Shown: positions 8,649 to 17,356 of the stretch, piece after piece
How the letters are laid out: the number at the start of each line of letters is the position of its first letter
Numbering within the stretch: the stretch's first letter is position 1
Assembly: GCA_031413955.1 (NCBI GenBank)
Contig: JANOGB010000260.1
Location: 1 to 64,000 of the forward strand
Source: JABFRZ01 sp031413955
GTDB taxonomy: Bacteria; Planctomycetota; UBA1135; GCA-002686595
Direction: 5' to 3'
Length of the DNA: 64,000 bases
The notes under the pieces: model-generated
Told to the model about the DNA's origin: nothing
The model's input: only the letters and a program-made list of their open reading frames with translations
Database searches by the model: none
Position numbers and translations under genes: made by a program

Positions 8649-9359
8649 ATGTCCCTGCACCACAAGAACCTGCTGGAGGCCTTCAGGAAGTCGGACGCGC
8701 CGAGCGCGCCCGCTCCGGTCTCGAGGGCGGGCTCGCCTGCGCCGCAGGCTGCGCCGTTCCAGAGCATGGTTCCGGCGCCGCGTACGCGCGCGGGGCGGAG
8801 GAACGACCTCGTCTGGGCGCTGGCCGTGGTGGGCGTGGTGCTCGTGTTCGTGCTCGGCTTCGTGGTCGGACGGAACACCCGGGGCGAGGCCCGCGCCGAG
8901 GAGCTCGCGCCGCCCGAGGACGCGCCCCGCCCCCGTCCGGCGAACCAGCCGCGGTCCTTCCAGAAAGACCCCTCCTCCGCGAGCTCCGACGAGACGTCCG
9001 TGTCGGGCGCGGTTGCGCCCTCGAACGGCGAGACGCGCATCGAGGACTCGGCCCTCTTCGACCCCGCCAATCTCTGGACCGTGATCGTGGCCAGCTACAC
9101 CAAGTCCAACCAGGACCTCGCCTGGGCCACGCACGAGCACCTGCGGGATGCGAAGCTGCCGGTCTTCCCGCCGGTCGAGTCGCGCAACCTGGTCGTGGTC
9201 CTGGCCGGCGCGGCGCCGACCTCGGCCGAGCTCGCCAAGGTCGAGGCGGCTGTCAAGGCGCTGGCGCGCGACGGCAAGAAGAAGGACTACGCCGATGCCT
9301 ACAGCGCGCGCATCGACACGCTCATCCCCCGTCCCAAGAAAGGAACCTCCAAGCCATGA
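8649..9359 (+). CDS. Single-pass membrane protein with SPOR-like C-terminal region
   Basis: A protein of 236 residues: a Pro/Ala-rich cytoplasmic N-terminus, one transmembrane helix (about 55-75), a flexible acidic and Pro-rich linker, and a compact C-terminal domain (about 140-225) starting WTVIVASY. The length, beta-alpha pattern and position suggest a SPOR-like sensor or wall-binding fold, but this is weak. Its TGA overlaps the ATG of the small basic protein gene, so the two are translationally coupled. The ATG lies inside a 22-base duplication. Confidence 0.7.
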   Translation: MSLHHKNLLEAFRKSDAPSAPAPVSRAGSPAPQAAPFQSMVPAPRTRAGRRNDLVWALAVVGVVLVFVLGFVVGRNTRGEARAEELAPPEDAPRPRPANQPRSFQKDPSSASSDETSVSGAVAPSNGETRIEDSALFDPANLWTVIVASYTKSNQDLAWATHEHLRDAKLPVFPPVESRNLVVVLAGAAPTSAELAKVEAAVKALARDGKKKDYADAYSARIDTLIPRPKKGTSKP

Positions 9360-9661
9360 CGATTCATTCCAGCCTGCGCGGGGTGAACACGCTGACCGGT
9401 GAACGCAGCGTGCTCACGCGCCAGGAACGCATCCGCAAGCTCACCAAGGACGGCAAGTTCGACGCCGCGACGAGCAACGTCTGGGGCCTCCCCAAGGTGC
9501 GCACGCACTTCAAGGTGGCCGGCGCGAAGAAGGCCAAGAAGGAGGCTGTCGCGGGCGCTCCGGCCGAGGGCGCCGCGGCGGCTCCGGCTGCAGCGGCTCC
9601 GGCCAAGGGCGCGGCCAAGGGCGCGGCCAAAGAGAAGGCTCCGGCCAAGGGCAAGAAGTAG
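9356..9661 (+). CDS. PVC-type small basic protein
   Basis: A protein of 101 residues. The N-terminal 50 (MTIHSSLRG, VLTRQERI, KLTKDGKF, VWGLPKV) match the small basic protein family known from Planctomycetes, Verrucomicrobia and Chlamydiae (from memory, TIGR04137). That family is thought to act with RNA or the ribosome, without direct proof. The C-terminal half here is an Ala/Lys/Pro-rich tail resembling a histone H1-type tail, which is longer than the core family. The start overlaps the previous stop (ATGA). Confidence 0.8.
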   Translation: MTIHSSLRGVNTLTGERSVLTRQERIRKLTKDGKFDAATSNVWGLPKVRTHFKVAGAKKAKKEAVAGAPAEGAAAAPAAAAPAKGAAKGAAKEKAPAKGKK

Positions 9662-9668
9662 CACGGCC

Positions 9669-9695
9669 GCGAGGCTCTCCGCACGGAGAGGTCGC
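9669..9695 (+). terminator. Hairpin after the small basic protein gene
   Basis: CTCTCC (9675-9680) pairs with GGAGAG (9685-9690) over a four-base loop, and outer GCGA/TCGC extends the stem. No T-run follows. It is placed 8 bases after the stop codon and before queE. Confidence 0.5.
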
Positions 9696-9725
9696 GTCCC
9701 ACTGCTACTTCGTCCGGGCTGACTT

Positions 9726-10541
9726 ATGGGCGCGACCCAGACTCCGCCCGCACTCGGGCTCGGAACGCGCGCGCCCGTGCTCGAGGTGTTCGCGTCTCTG
9801 CAGGGCGAGGGACGCTTCGCGGGCGAGCCGCAGGTGTTCGTGCGTCTGTGGGGCTGTCCGTTGCGCTGCCGCTGGTGCGATACGCCCGGATCCTGGCTTC
9901 TGCCGGCGGAACCGCGGGCGCGCGTGGCCGCACCTGGGGCGCCGCGCCACGAGCCGGGCTGGGCGACACCCGAGGAGGTCGCGTGCTGGATCACGGCCGT
10001 CGAGCCGGGGCGCGCGCGCACGATCAGCGTCACAGGGGGCGAGCCGTTGCTGTGGCCCGGATTCCTGCGTGCGCTGCGGGCCCACGCCGGCGGGCGCCGC
10101 ATTCACCTCGAGACCGCCGGGGCCCATCCCGCAGCGCTCTCCGAGGTGCTGGAGGCCGTCGATCACGTGAGCCTCGACCTGAAGCTGCCGGCCGACCTGG
10201 ATGCACCCGAGCCGCTCGCGGGCGCGCTCGAGCCGGTCCCGCGCGACGAGTCCGAGTGGACCAGCGTGCGCCGGCGGATGCTGGAGCTCGTGCGCGGGCG
10301 CGAGGCCTGCGGCAAGCTGATCCTCGCCGGCGGCCGTTCTGCGCGGGAATTCGAGCCCATCCTCGACGACGTGGCCGCGCTCGCGCCCGAGTTGCCCCTC
10401 TTCCTCCAGCCGGTGACGCCGATGAACGGCGTCCCGGCGCCCACGCGCGCGGCACTGCTCGAGCTGGTCGAGCTGGCGCTCGTGCGCCGGCTCGCCGTGC
10501 GCGTCATCCCGCAGCTCCATCGGCAGCTCCGGATCCCCTGA
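9726..10541 (+). CDS. queE: 7-carboxy-7-deazaguanine synthase (radical SAM)
   Basis: Converts 6-carboxytetrahydropterin to 7-carboxy-7-deazaguanine in queuosine biosynthesis. The 271-residue protein carries the cluster motif CPLRCRWC (Cys44, Cys48, Cys51, spacing C-x3-C-x2-C; QueE enzymes often have altered spacing). It also has FASLQGEG near the N-terminus for substrate binding, the SAM-binding GGEPLL, and SLDLK. No queC, queD or queF is adjacent, so the pathway must be split. The gene is bounded by hairpins on both sides, suggesting a one-gene transcript. Confidence 0.88.
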   Translation: MGATQTPPALGLGTRAPVLEVFASLQGEGRFAGEPQVFVRLWGCPLRCRWCDTPGSWLLPAEPRARVAAPGAPRHEPGWATPEEVACWITAVEPGRARTISVTGGEPLLWPGFLRALRAHAGGRRIHLETAGAHPAALSEVLEAVDHVSLDLKLPADLDAPEPLAGALEPVPRDESEWTSVRRRMLELVRGREACGKLILAGGRSAREFEPILDDVAALAPELPLFLQPVTPMNGVPAPTRAALLELVELALVRRLAVRVIPQLHRQLRIP

Positions 10542-10588
10542 GAGGCCGAGCAGGAATCGATGATACAGCCTCTCAGTTGTCTTCTGGC

Positions 10589-10636
10589 GCAGCGCCTGAC
10601 GGCGCTGCTTTCCGTTCGCGAGCAATTCTTGCTCGC
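10589..10636 (+). terminator. Twin hairpin terminators between queE and der
   Basis: Two perfect 8-bp stems stand in tandem. GCAGCGCC (10589-10596) pairs with GGCGCTGC (10601-10608) across TGAC and is followed by TTTCC. Then GCGAGCAA (10618-10625) pairs with TTGCTCGC (10629-10636) across TTC. Confidence 0.65.
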
Positions 10637-10663
10637 TCTCTGAGTCTCCCGAGCCCGCCCCAG

Positions 10664-12012
<1,349 letters not shown>

Positions 12013-12016
<4 letters not shown>

Positions 12017-12504
12017 GCCGTCTGCTGATGCTGGTTGGTGTTTTTCTCCTGGCGCCAGCCTGCACCTCCGTGGCTCGCCAGGAATCCCTGGATTCCAAGG
12101 AGGCGCGCTGGCAGACGCTCGAGGTCGCGGCGCCCTCCGACCGTGTGGTCTGGCAGCTCACGTTGCTGTCGCTCCAGGGGCAGGGCTTTCCGCTGGCCGG
12201 GGGCAGCGACCTCGGCGCGCGGCAGGTCGAGTCCGGCTGGAAGACCGACCTGCAGCCCTTTCGCGGCGAAGGCGAACGTCGGCGCGCGATCGTGAAAATG
12301 ACGCCCCTCGGGCCGGGACGCTGGAAGCTCGAAGGGCGCGTGCAGTGCGAGCACAACCAGAACCTGGTCGCGCCGCTGGATGCCGTGCGCGCCGAGTGGA
12401 AACCGGCCGCCGACGACGAGGCCGCGGCCAAGATCCTGCTCCGGCACATCGGTTCGCGCCTGCAGCCGGAGTTCGAGCTCGGCGCAGCCGAAGGCGGCGG
12501 TTGA
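12013..12504 (+). CDS. Small lipoprotein of unknown function
   Basis: A protein of 163 residues beginning inside the der stop codon (ATGA). The signal MSRLLMLVGVFLLAPAC ends in a lipobox-like LAPAC. The mature part is a mixed alpha/beta domain with no motif I recognise; conserved-looking features are a WQLTLLSLQGQGF segment and a single later cysteine. Translational coupling to der is clear, but no functional link follows from it. Confidence 0.75.
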
Positions 12505-12604
12505 GGCGCGCGTCGGCCGACCCGGTCCGGCGAATGGGCCTGCCTTTTCTTCCACGCCCTTGGCTTGTACGGTCGAGCTGGTCGAAACAGGGCCGTTCCC
12601 CGCG

Positions 12605-13552
12605 ATGAACACGGAAAGTGAGAGCGCGCTCCCCGAGCCGCAAGGTACCTGGATCAGTGCGCGGCCGACGCGTGCGCACGAGGTGCTGCGGCGCCTGGTG
12701 CGCCTGCCCTGGGTCGTGACCGAGCACTGGGACCTGGTGCGCACCACGCTGCGGCGGGACCTCGTCGCGCGCTTCCAGGGCACCCTGCTCGGCTGGGCCT
12801 GGCCGATCCTGCAGCCGCTGCTCCTGTTCGGGGTCTACTTCTTCATCTTCACCGAGCTCCTGCAGCAGCGCATGCAGGGCTTGCCCGACAGCCAGCGGGC
12901 AGCCATGGGCGTGTACATGTTCTGCGCCATGATCTCCTGGTCCGCCCTGGCGGACGCCCTGGCGCGCGGGACGAGCGTGATCGTCGAGAACGGGAACCTG
13001 ATCAAGAAGCTGGTCTTCCCGGCCGAGCTCCTGCCGCTCAACGTGGTCCTGTCCGCGCTGGTGATGATGATGTTCGGAGTGGGGATCTTCGTCCTGGCCA
13101 CGATCTTCACGCCGGTCTGGCCGGCGCCCGGGTTCACGCTGCTGTGGATCCCGCTGATCGTCCTGGTGCAGGGCCTCTTCGCCTACGGCCTGGTGCTGTT
13201 CCTCTCGACCATGCAGGTGTTCCTGCGCGACACGACCCAGATCGTGGGCATGGTGACGACGGTGTGGATGTTCCTGACGCCCGTGTTCTGGGCGCCCGAG
13301 CTCCTGGGCGAGAACATGGAGCGCCACCTGACCCTGATCCACGCCAATCCGGCCTTCCACATGGTCTCGGCCTGGCGCGGTGCGTTGATGGGGGACCTGG
13401 TCGTGCACGCCGGTGAGCGCGTCATGCACCCCGTCTCGGTCGCGGACATCCCCATGCACCTCGGGGTCCTCGCCCTGTGGGCGCTGGGCGCGTATGCGCT
13501 CGGGTACACCTTCTTCGTGCTGTCCCAGCGGCGCTTCGCCGACGAGGTCTAG
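12605..13552 (+). CDS. wzm: ABC-2 type polysaccharide exporter permease (Wzm-like)
   Basis: Membrane half of an ABC exporter for O-antigen or other surface glycans. The 315-residue protein has a cytoplasmic N-terminus (about 55 residues), an amphipathic segment RTTLRRDLVARFQGTLLGWAW typical of the family (given here as the start of that region), and six predicted membrane helices between about 70 and 310. ENGNLIKKLVFP, characteristic of Wzm/TagG proteins, is present. The partner ATPase begins 8 bases after the stop. Confidence 0.88.
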   Translation: MNTESESALPEPQGTWISARPTRAHEVLRRLVRLPWVVTEHWDLVRTTLRRDLVARFQGTLLGWAWPILQPLLLFGVYFFIFTELLQQRMQGLPDSQRAAMGVYMFCAMISWSALADALARGTSVIVENGNLIKKLVFPAELLPLNVVLSALVMMMFGVGIFVLATIFTPVWPAPGFTLLWIPLIVLVQGLFAYGLVLFLSTMQVFLRDTTQIVGMVTTVWMFLTPVFWAPELLGENMERHLTLIHANPAFHMVSAWRGALMGDLVVHAGERVMHPVSVADIPMHLGVLALWALGAYALGYTFFVLSQRRFADEV

Positions 13553-13560
13553 CTCACTCC

Positions 13561-14931
13561 ATGCCGAGCTACGCCATCGAAGCCGAGAAGCTGGGCAAGG
13601 CCTACCGCATCTACCCGCGGCCGCTGCGGCGCGTGGGCGAGTGGTTGTCGCTCGGGCGCTACAAGGGGCACCACGAGTTCTGGGCCCTGCGCGGGATCGA
13701 TCTCGCGCTGCGCCCCGGTTCGTCGCTGGGCCTGTGCGGCGCCAACGGCGCGGGCAAGTCGACGCTGCTCAAGGTGCTCTCGGGCACGACCGCGCCGACC
13801 GAGGGTCGTTATCGCATCCACGGGCGCGCGGCCAGCCTGCTCGAGCTCGGCGCGGGCTTCCACCACGACTTCACCGGGCGCGCCAACATCCTCTTGAACG
13901 GCGTGATGATGGGCTTCTCGCGGCGCGAGCTGGAGAAGAAGACGCCCGAGATCATCGAGTTCGCCGAGCTCGGCTCCTACATCGACGAACCCGTGCGCAC
14001 GTACTCCTCCGGCATGGGACTGCGCCTGGCCTTCGCGATCGCGGCCTCGGTCGACCCCGAGGTCCTGATCATCGACGAGGTCTTCGCGGTGGGCGACATG
14101 TACTTCCAGAAGAAGTGCGTCGACCGCATCTACAAGTTCAAGCAGCGCAACCGCACCATCGTTTTCTGCAGCCACAGCCTGTACGACGTGCGCCAGTTCT
14201 GCGACCAGGCGCTGTGGCTCGAGCGCGGCGAGCCGCGCGCGCTGGGCGATTCGATCTTCGTCACCAACGAGTACGCCGCCTTCCAGCGCCAGCACATCGG
14301 CGCGGTCGAGGAAGCGGTGCGCAGCGCGCACCCGCCCGTGCCCGGGCTGGAACAGAAGCGTCCTGCGGACATGCCGAGCATCGTCGACGCGCGCATCTAC
14401 CGCCTGGGCACGGACGAGGAGTGCTACCAGGTCGCGACCGGCGATTCGGTCGAGATCCGGGTGTGGTGGAAGAACCCGCGCCCGGCGGAGACGCCGATCC
14501 AGATCGGCATCGCCTTCATGCGCGGCGACATGACCACCTGCGGCGGCCATGCCACGCACTTCCAGGGTCTGAGGCTCTCCGGTTCCGCGGGCTGCCTGGT
14601 CCTGAAGGCGCCCAACCTGCGCCTCCTGGCCGGACAGTTCCTCATCCCGGTGGTGCTGTTCGACGAGGCGGGCGTGCACCGCTACCAGGACTACCTGATG
14701 CCGCAGAACCTCCTGGTGCGCGCCTACACCAAGGAAATCGGGCTCTTTCGCCTCGACCTCCAGTTCGAGGAGCACGCGCACGACCTGCCGGCGGCCAAGG
14801 AGATTCCCTCCGGGAACGCCAGGCTCCAGCCTGGCTCCGCCTCGGTGGCTTCCCACGAGCCAGCCGGCGCTTCCCAGGAAAGCGGGAGAGAACGAGCCGG
14901 GCTGGAGCCCGGCATTCCCAGGGAAGCATGA
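13561..14931 (+). CDS. wzt: ABC exporter ATPase with substrate-binding C-terminus (Wzt-like)
   Basis: Drives export of a lipid-linked glycan with the adjacent permease. The 456-residue protein has Walker A GANGAGKST (about 62-70), signature YSSGMGLRLAFA and Walker B EVLIIDEVFAVGD. A Wzt-type carbohydrate-binding beta domain follows (about 275-415). The last 40 or so residues are translated from a family-A palindromic repeat (14806-14926), so the natural C-terminus probably lay near residue 415. The stop overlaps the next start (ATGA). Confidence 0.9.
   Translation: MPSYAIEAEKLGKAYRIYPRPLRRVGEWLSLGRYKGHHEFWALRGIDLALRPGSSLGLCGANGAGKSTLLKVLSGTTAPTEGRYRIHGRAASLLELGAGFHHDFTGRANILLNGVMMGFSRRELEKKTPEIIEFAELGSYIDEPVRTYSSGMGLRLAFAIAASVDPEVLIIDEVFAVGDMYFQKKCVDRIYKFKQRNRTIVFCSHSLYDVRQFCDQALWLERGEPRALGDSIFVTNEYAAFQRQHIGAVEEAVRSAHPPVPGLEQKRPADMPSIVDARIYRLGTDEECYQVATGDSVEIRVWWKNPRPAETPIQIGIAFMRGDMTTCGGHATHFQGLRLSGSAGCLVLKAPNLRLLAGQFLIPVVLFDEAGVHRYQDYLMPQNLLVRAYTKEIGLFRLDLQFEEHAHDLPAAKEIPSGNARLQPGSASVASHEPAGASQESGRERAGLEPGIPREA
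14806..14926. repeat. Family-A palindromic element, copy 1 (inside wzt 3' end)
   Basis: Left arm GCCAGGCTCCAGCCTGGC, about 50 bases of spacer, then right arm GCCGGGCTGGAGCCCGGC followed by the boundary ATTCCCAGGG. Unlike the other copies it lies entirely in an open reading frame and provides the last codons of wzt plus the start context of the next gene. Confidence 0.8.
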
Positions 14932-16163
14932 AGCACGACGTCGGCCTGGCCGCGCTGATCGTGAACTACAACACCGGCTCCTACGCCGAGTGCTGCGTCG
15001 AGTCGCTGCTGGCCGAGTGGCAGCGCGAGGGGCGTGCGCGGGAGAAACTCGACATCGTGCTGGTCGACAACGCCTCGCCCGAGCCCCAGGAGCCCTACCT
15101 CACGCGCATCGAGGCCCTGGGCGTGCGGGTCCTCCGTTCCAGCGAGAACCTGGGCTACGCGCGCGGCATGAACCTGTGCTACGCAGAGACGAAGGGCGCG
15201 CCCGGCGACGTGGTCGCGATCCTCAACCCGGACCTGCACTTCCTGCCGGGCACGATCGGGATGCTGCTCGACTACGTCCTCGATCATCCCGAGGTGGGCG
15301 TGGTCGACCCGGCCACCTCGGTCGATCCCCTGGGCGTGGTCAACCTGCCGCCCAACCTGATGCCGACGCCGCTCGAGCACGTGCGCATCACGCTGGCCAA
15401 CATGCACCCGTTCTTCGCGCGCGCCTACAGCCGCTACCGCCTCAAGAAGTGCATGCTGTGGTGGACGGCCGCCGAGCCGCTCGCGACCGACATGCTCTCG
15501 GGCTGCTGCCTGTTCATGCGCCGTGCGCTGATCGAGGAGCTCGGCCGCGTGATGGACCCGCGCTACCCGCTCTACTTCGAGGACACGGACCTGTTCCTCA
15601 CGCTGAGCCAGAAGGGCTACAAGGTCGTGCACCACACGCGCGCGCGCCTCCTGCACCACTGGTCACGCTCGGCCATCGTGGGCGGTCAGCCCGGCGACGG
15701 CCCGACGGAGCGTTACGAGGTCTCGCGCGAGCTCTATTTCAAGAAGTTCTACGGCCCACTCGGGCGCGCCATCTACCGCGGCATGAACGCCATCGGCCGC
15801 CGCTGGCCGAAGCACTGGATCGGACGTCCGATCCAGCCCCTCACCTCGCTCGGCGAGCTGCGCTCGCCGCCGGTGCTCGAGCTGCCGCGTCCCTGCCGTT
15901 TCCTGATCGAGCTGTCGGTGCACCCCTCGTTCGTGATCTGCTCGGGCACCTTCGGCCAGGGCGCGCGCTGGGTCTGCCCGCCCGAGACCTGGGAGTGGTT
16001 CTTCCCGCTCGACTACTATGCGCGCGTCCTGGACCTCGACACGCACGAGGTCCTCGGCGCCTACCATTTCAAGAAGATGGATGCGTGCCGCGTGGAAGCC
16101 ATGCGGCCGCGCGAGATCGAGGCGCTGGGAACGCGCCTGCTGTCGTACGCTCCCGTGCGATGA
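14928..16163 (+). CDS. Family-2 glycosyltransferase
   Basis: Transfers a sugar from a nucleotide donor during surface-glycan synthesis. In the 411-residue protein the GT-A fold is visible from VNYNTGSY through LVDNASPE and the metal-binding region AILNPDLHF, then YFEDTDLFL as the acceptor-base motif (about 215). The pattern resembles rhamnosyltransferases of the WbbL type. A 120-residue C-terminal extension carries no recognised domain. The start overlaps the wzt stop, and the 13-base gap to the deacetylase gene suggests one operon. Confidence 0.88.
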   Translation: MKHDVGLAALIVNYNTGSYAECCVESLLAEWQREGRAREKLDIVLVDNASPEPQEPYLTRIEALGVRVLRSSENLGYARGMNLCYAETKGAPGDVVAILNPDLHFLPGTIGMLLDYVLDHPEVGVVDPATSVDPLGVVNLPPNLMPTPLEHVRITLANMHPFFARAYSRYRLKKCMLWWTAAEPLATDMLSGCCLFMRRALIEELGRVMDPRYPLYFEDTDLFLTLSQKGYKVVHHTRARLLHHWSRSAIVGGQPGDGPTERYEVSRELYFKKFYGPLGRAIYRGMNAIGRRWPKHWIGRPIQPLTSLGELRSPPVLELPRPCRFLIELSVHPSFVICSGTFGQGARWVCPPETWEWFFPLDYYARVLDLDTHEVLGAYHFKKMDACRVEAMRPREIEALGTRLLSYAPVR

Positions 16164-16176
16164 ATCGCCCCGCCCC

Positions 16177-16911
16177 ATGAACGCGGACCCGACCAGCGAA
16201 CGCGCTCCTCTGCCGCGCGCGCTGGCGCGTCCGGCCCGCGGCCGCGTGCTCTTGCTCGCGCCGCATGCCGACGACGACGTGCTCGGCGCCGGCGGCACCT
16301 GTGCCTTGCACGTGGCGCAGGGCGATCCGGTGCACGTGCTCGTGGCCTACGACGGCCTCGAGGGCGATCCGCAGCAGCGCTTCGCGCGCGCGGAGCTCTG
16401 CGACCTGCGCCGGAGCGAGGCACGTGCCGGTGGCGCGCATCTCGGACTCGAGCACTACGAGTTCCTCGCGTACCCGGAGGGGCACCTGCCGCCCGGCCCC
16501 GAGCTCCTCGCCGGCGCGCGTCGGCTGGCCGAGCGCGTGCGCGCGCTGGCGGTCGACACGGTCTACTGCCCGTGGGTCGGCGAGCACCACCTCGACCACC
16601 ACGTGCTCGCGCGCGCGACGCGCCTCGCGCTGGCCCTGGCCGGTTTTCAGGGGACCGCCTGGGGCTACGAGGTCTGGACGCCGCTCGTGCCGACCGTGGT
16701 GGTGGACGTCACCGCGGTGCACGCGCGCAAGGTCGCCGCCCTGCGCGAGCACCGTAGCCAGCTCGCCTACCTCGACCTGTTGCACAAGGGCCTGGCGCTC
16801 GGCGCGCAGCGCGCGATGTACCTCTCGAAGGAAGCGCGCTTCGGCGAGGCCTTAGCGCCGCTGGGCGAGGCCCACGGCAGCGATCGCGAGCTCCTGCGCG
16901 CGCACGGATGA
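16177..16911 (+). CDS. PIG-L/LmbE-type deacetylase
   Basis: Zinc-dependent N-deacetylase of sugar derivatives. The 244-residue protein has the first metal motif as PHADDDVLG (family AHPDDE, with Asp in place of the usual Glu) and the second as HHLDHHVL. GEHHLDHH and the following helices match the family. It probably removes acetyl groups from an N-acetylated sugar of the exported glycan; the substrate is inferred. An ATG at 16160 gives only six codons and was rejected. Confidence 0.85.
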   Translation: MNADPTSERAPLPRALARPARGRVLLLAPHADDDVLGAGGTCALHVAQGDPVHVLVAYDGLEGDPQQRFARAELCDLRRSEARAGGAHLGLEHYEFLAYPEGHLPPGPELLAGARRLAERVRALAVDTVYCPWVGEHHLDHHVLARATRLALALAGFQGTAWGYEVWTPLVPTVVVDVTAVHARKVAALREHRSQLAYLDLLHKGLALGAQRAMYLSKEARFGEALAPLGEAHGSDRELLRAHG

Positions 16912-16924
16912 CACCTTCCGGCGC

Positions 16925-16954
16925 TTGACTTCTCCCGCGCCGGGACGGTACCGC
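16925..16954 (+). promoter_or_regulatory. Possible promoter for the DUF486 gene
   Basis: TTGACT (16925-16930) and TACCGC (16949-16954) are 18 bases apart. The -35 is good and the -10 weak. The ATG at 16961 would be essentially at the transcription start. Confidence 0.4.
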
Positions 16955-16960
16955 TCGGGG

Positions 16961-17296
16961 ATGAAGATCGGCCTCACCGCGTTCCTGCTCGTACTCTCGA
17001 ACGTGTTCATGACGTTTGCCTGGTACGGGCACCTGAAGCACCTCTCCGGCCGGCCCTGGATCGTCGCCGCGCTCGTCTCCTGGGGCATCGCGCTGTTCGA
17101 GTACCTGCTCCAGGTCCCGGCCAATCGCATCGGGCACTCGGTGATGAACCTCGGCCAGCTCAAGATCCTGCAGGAGGTCGTGACGCTCTCCTTCGTCCCG
17201 TTCTCCGTTTTCTACATGCAGCAACCACTCGAGCTCGATTACCTCTGGGCCGGACTGTGCCTGCTGGGCGCGGTCTACTTCCTCTTCCGGAGCTGA
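16961..17296 (+). CDS. Small four-helix membrane protein, DUF486 / DMT superfamily
   Basis: A protein of 111 residues with four predicted membrane helices, matching the usual length of the DUF486 family. Recognisable segments are FMTFAWYGHLK, FEYLLQVPANRIGH and QLKILQEV. The family is related to small multidrug-resistance type transporters but its substrate is unknown. The ATG at 16961 gives the standard N-terminus MKIGL; an upstream in-frame start at 16925 would add 12 unusual residues. Confidence 0.85.
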   Translation: MKIGLTAFLLVLSNVFMTFAWYGHLKHLSGRPWIVAALVSWGIALFEYLLQVPANRIGHSVMNLGQLKILQEVVTLSFVPFSVFYMQQPLELDYLWAGLCLLGAVYFLFRS

Positions 17297-17356
17297 GCCG
17301 AGCCGCGCGCCTTGCTATCCTTCCTCGGCCGGGCCAAACACGTGAACGGCTAACAC

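Noticed and set aside
10560..10643. Short ORF between queE and der
   Set aside because: It is only 27 codons and coincides with the two terminator hairpins.
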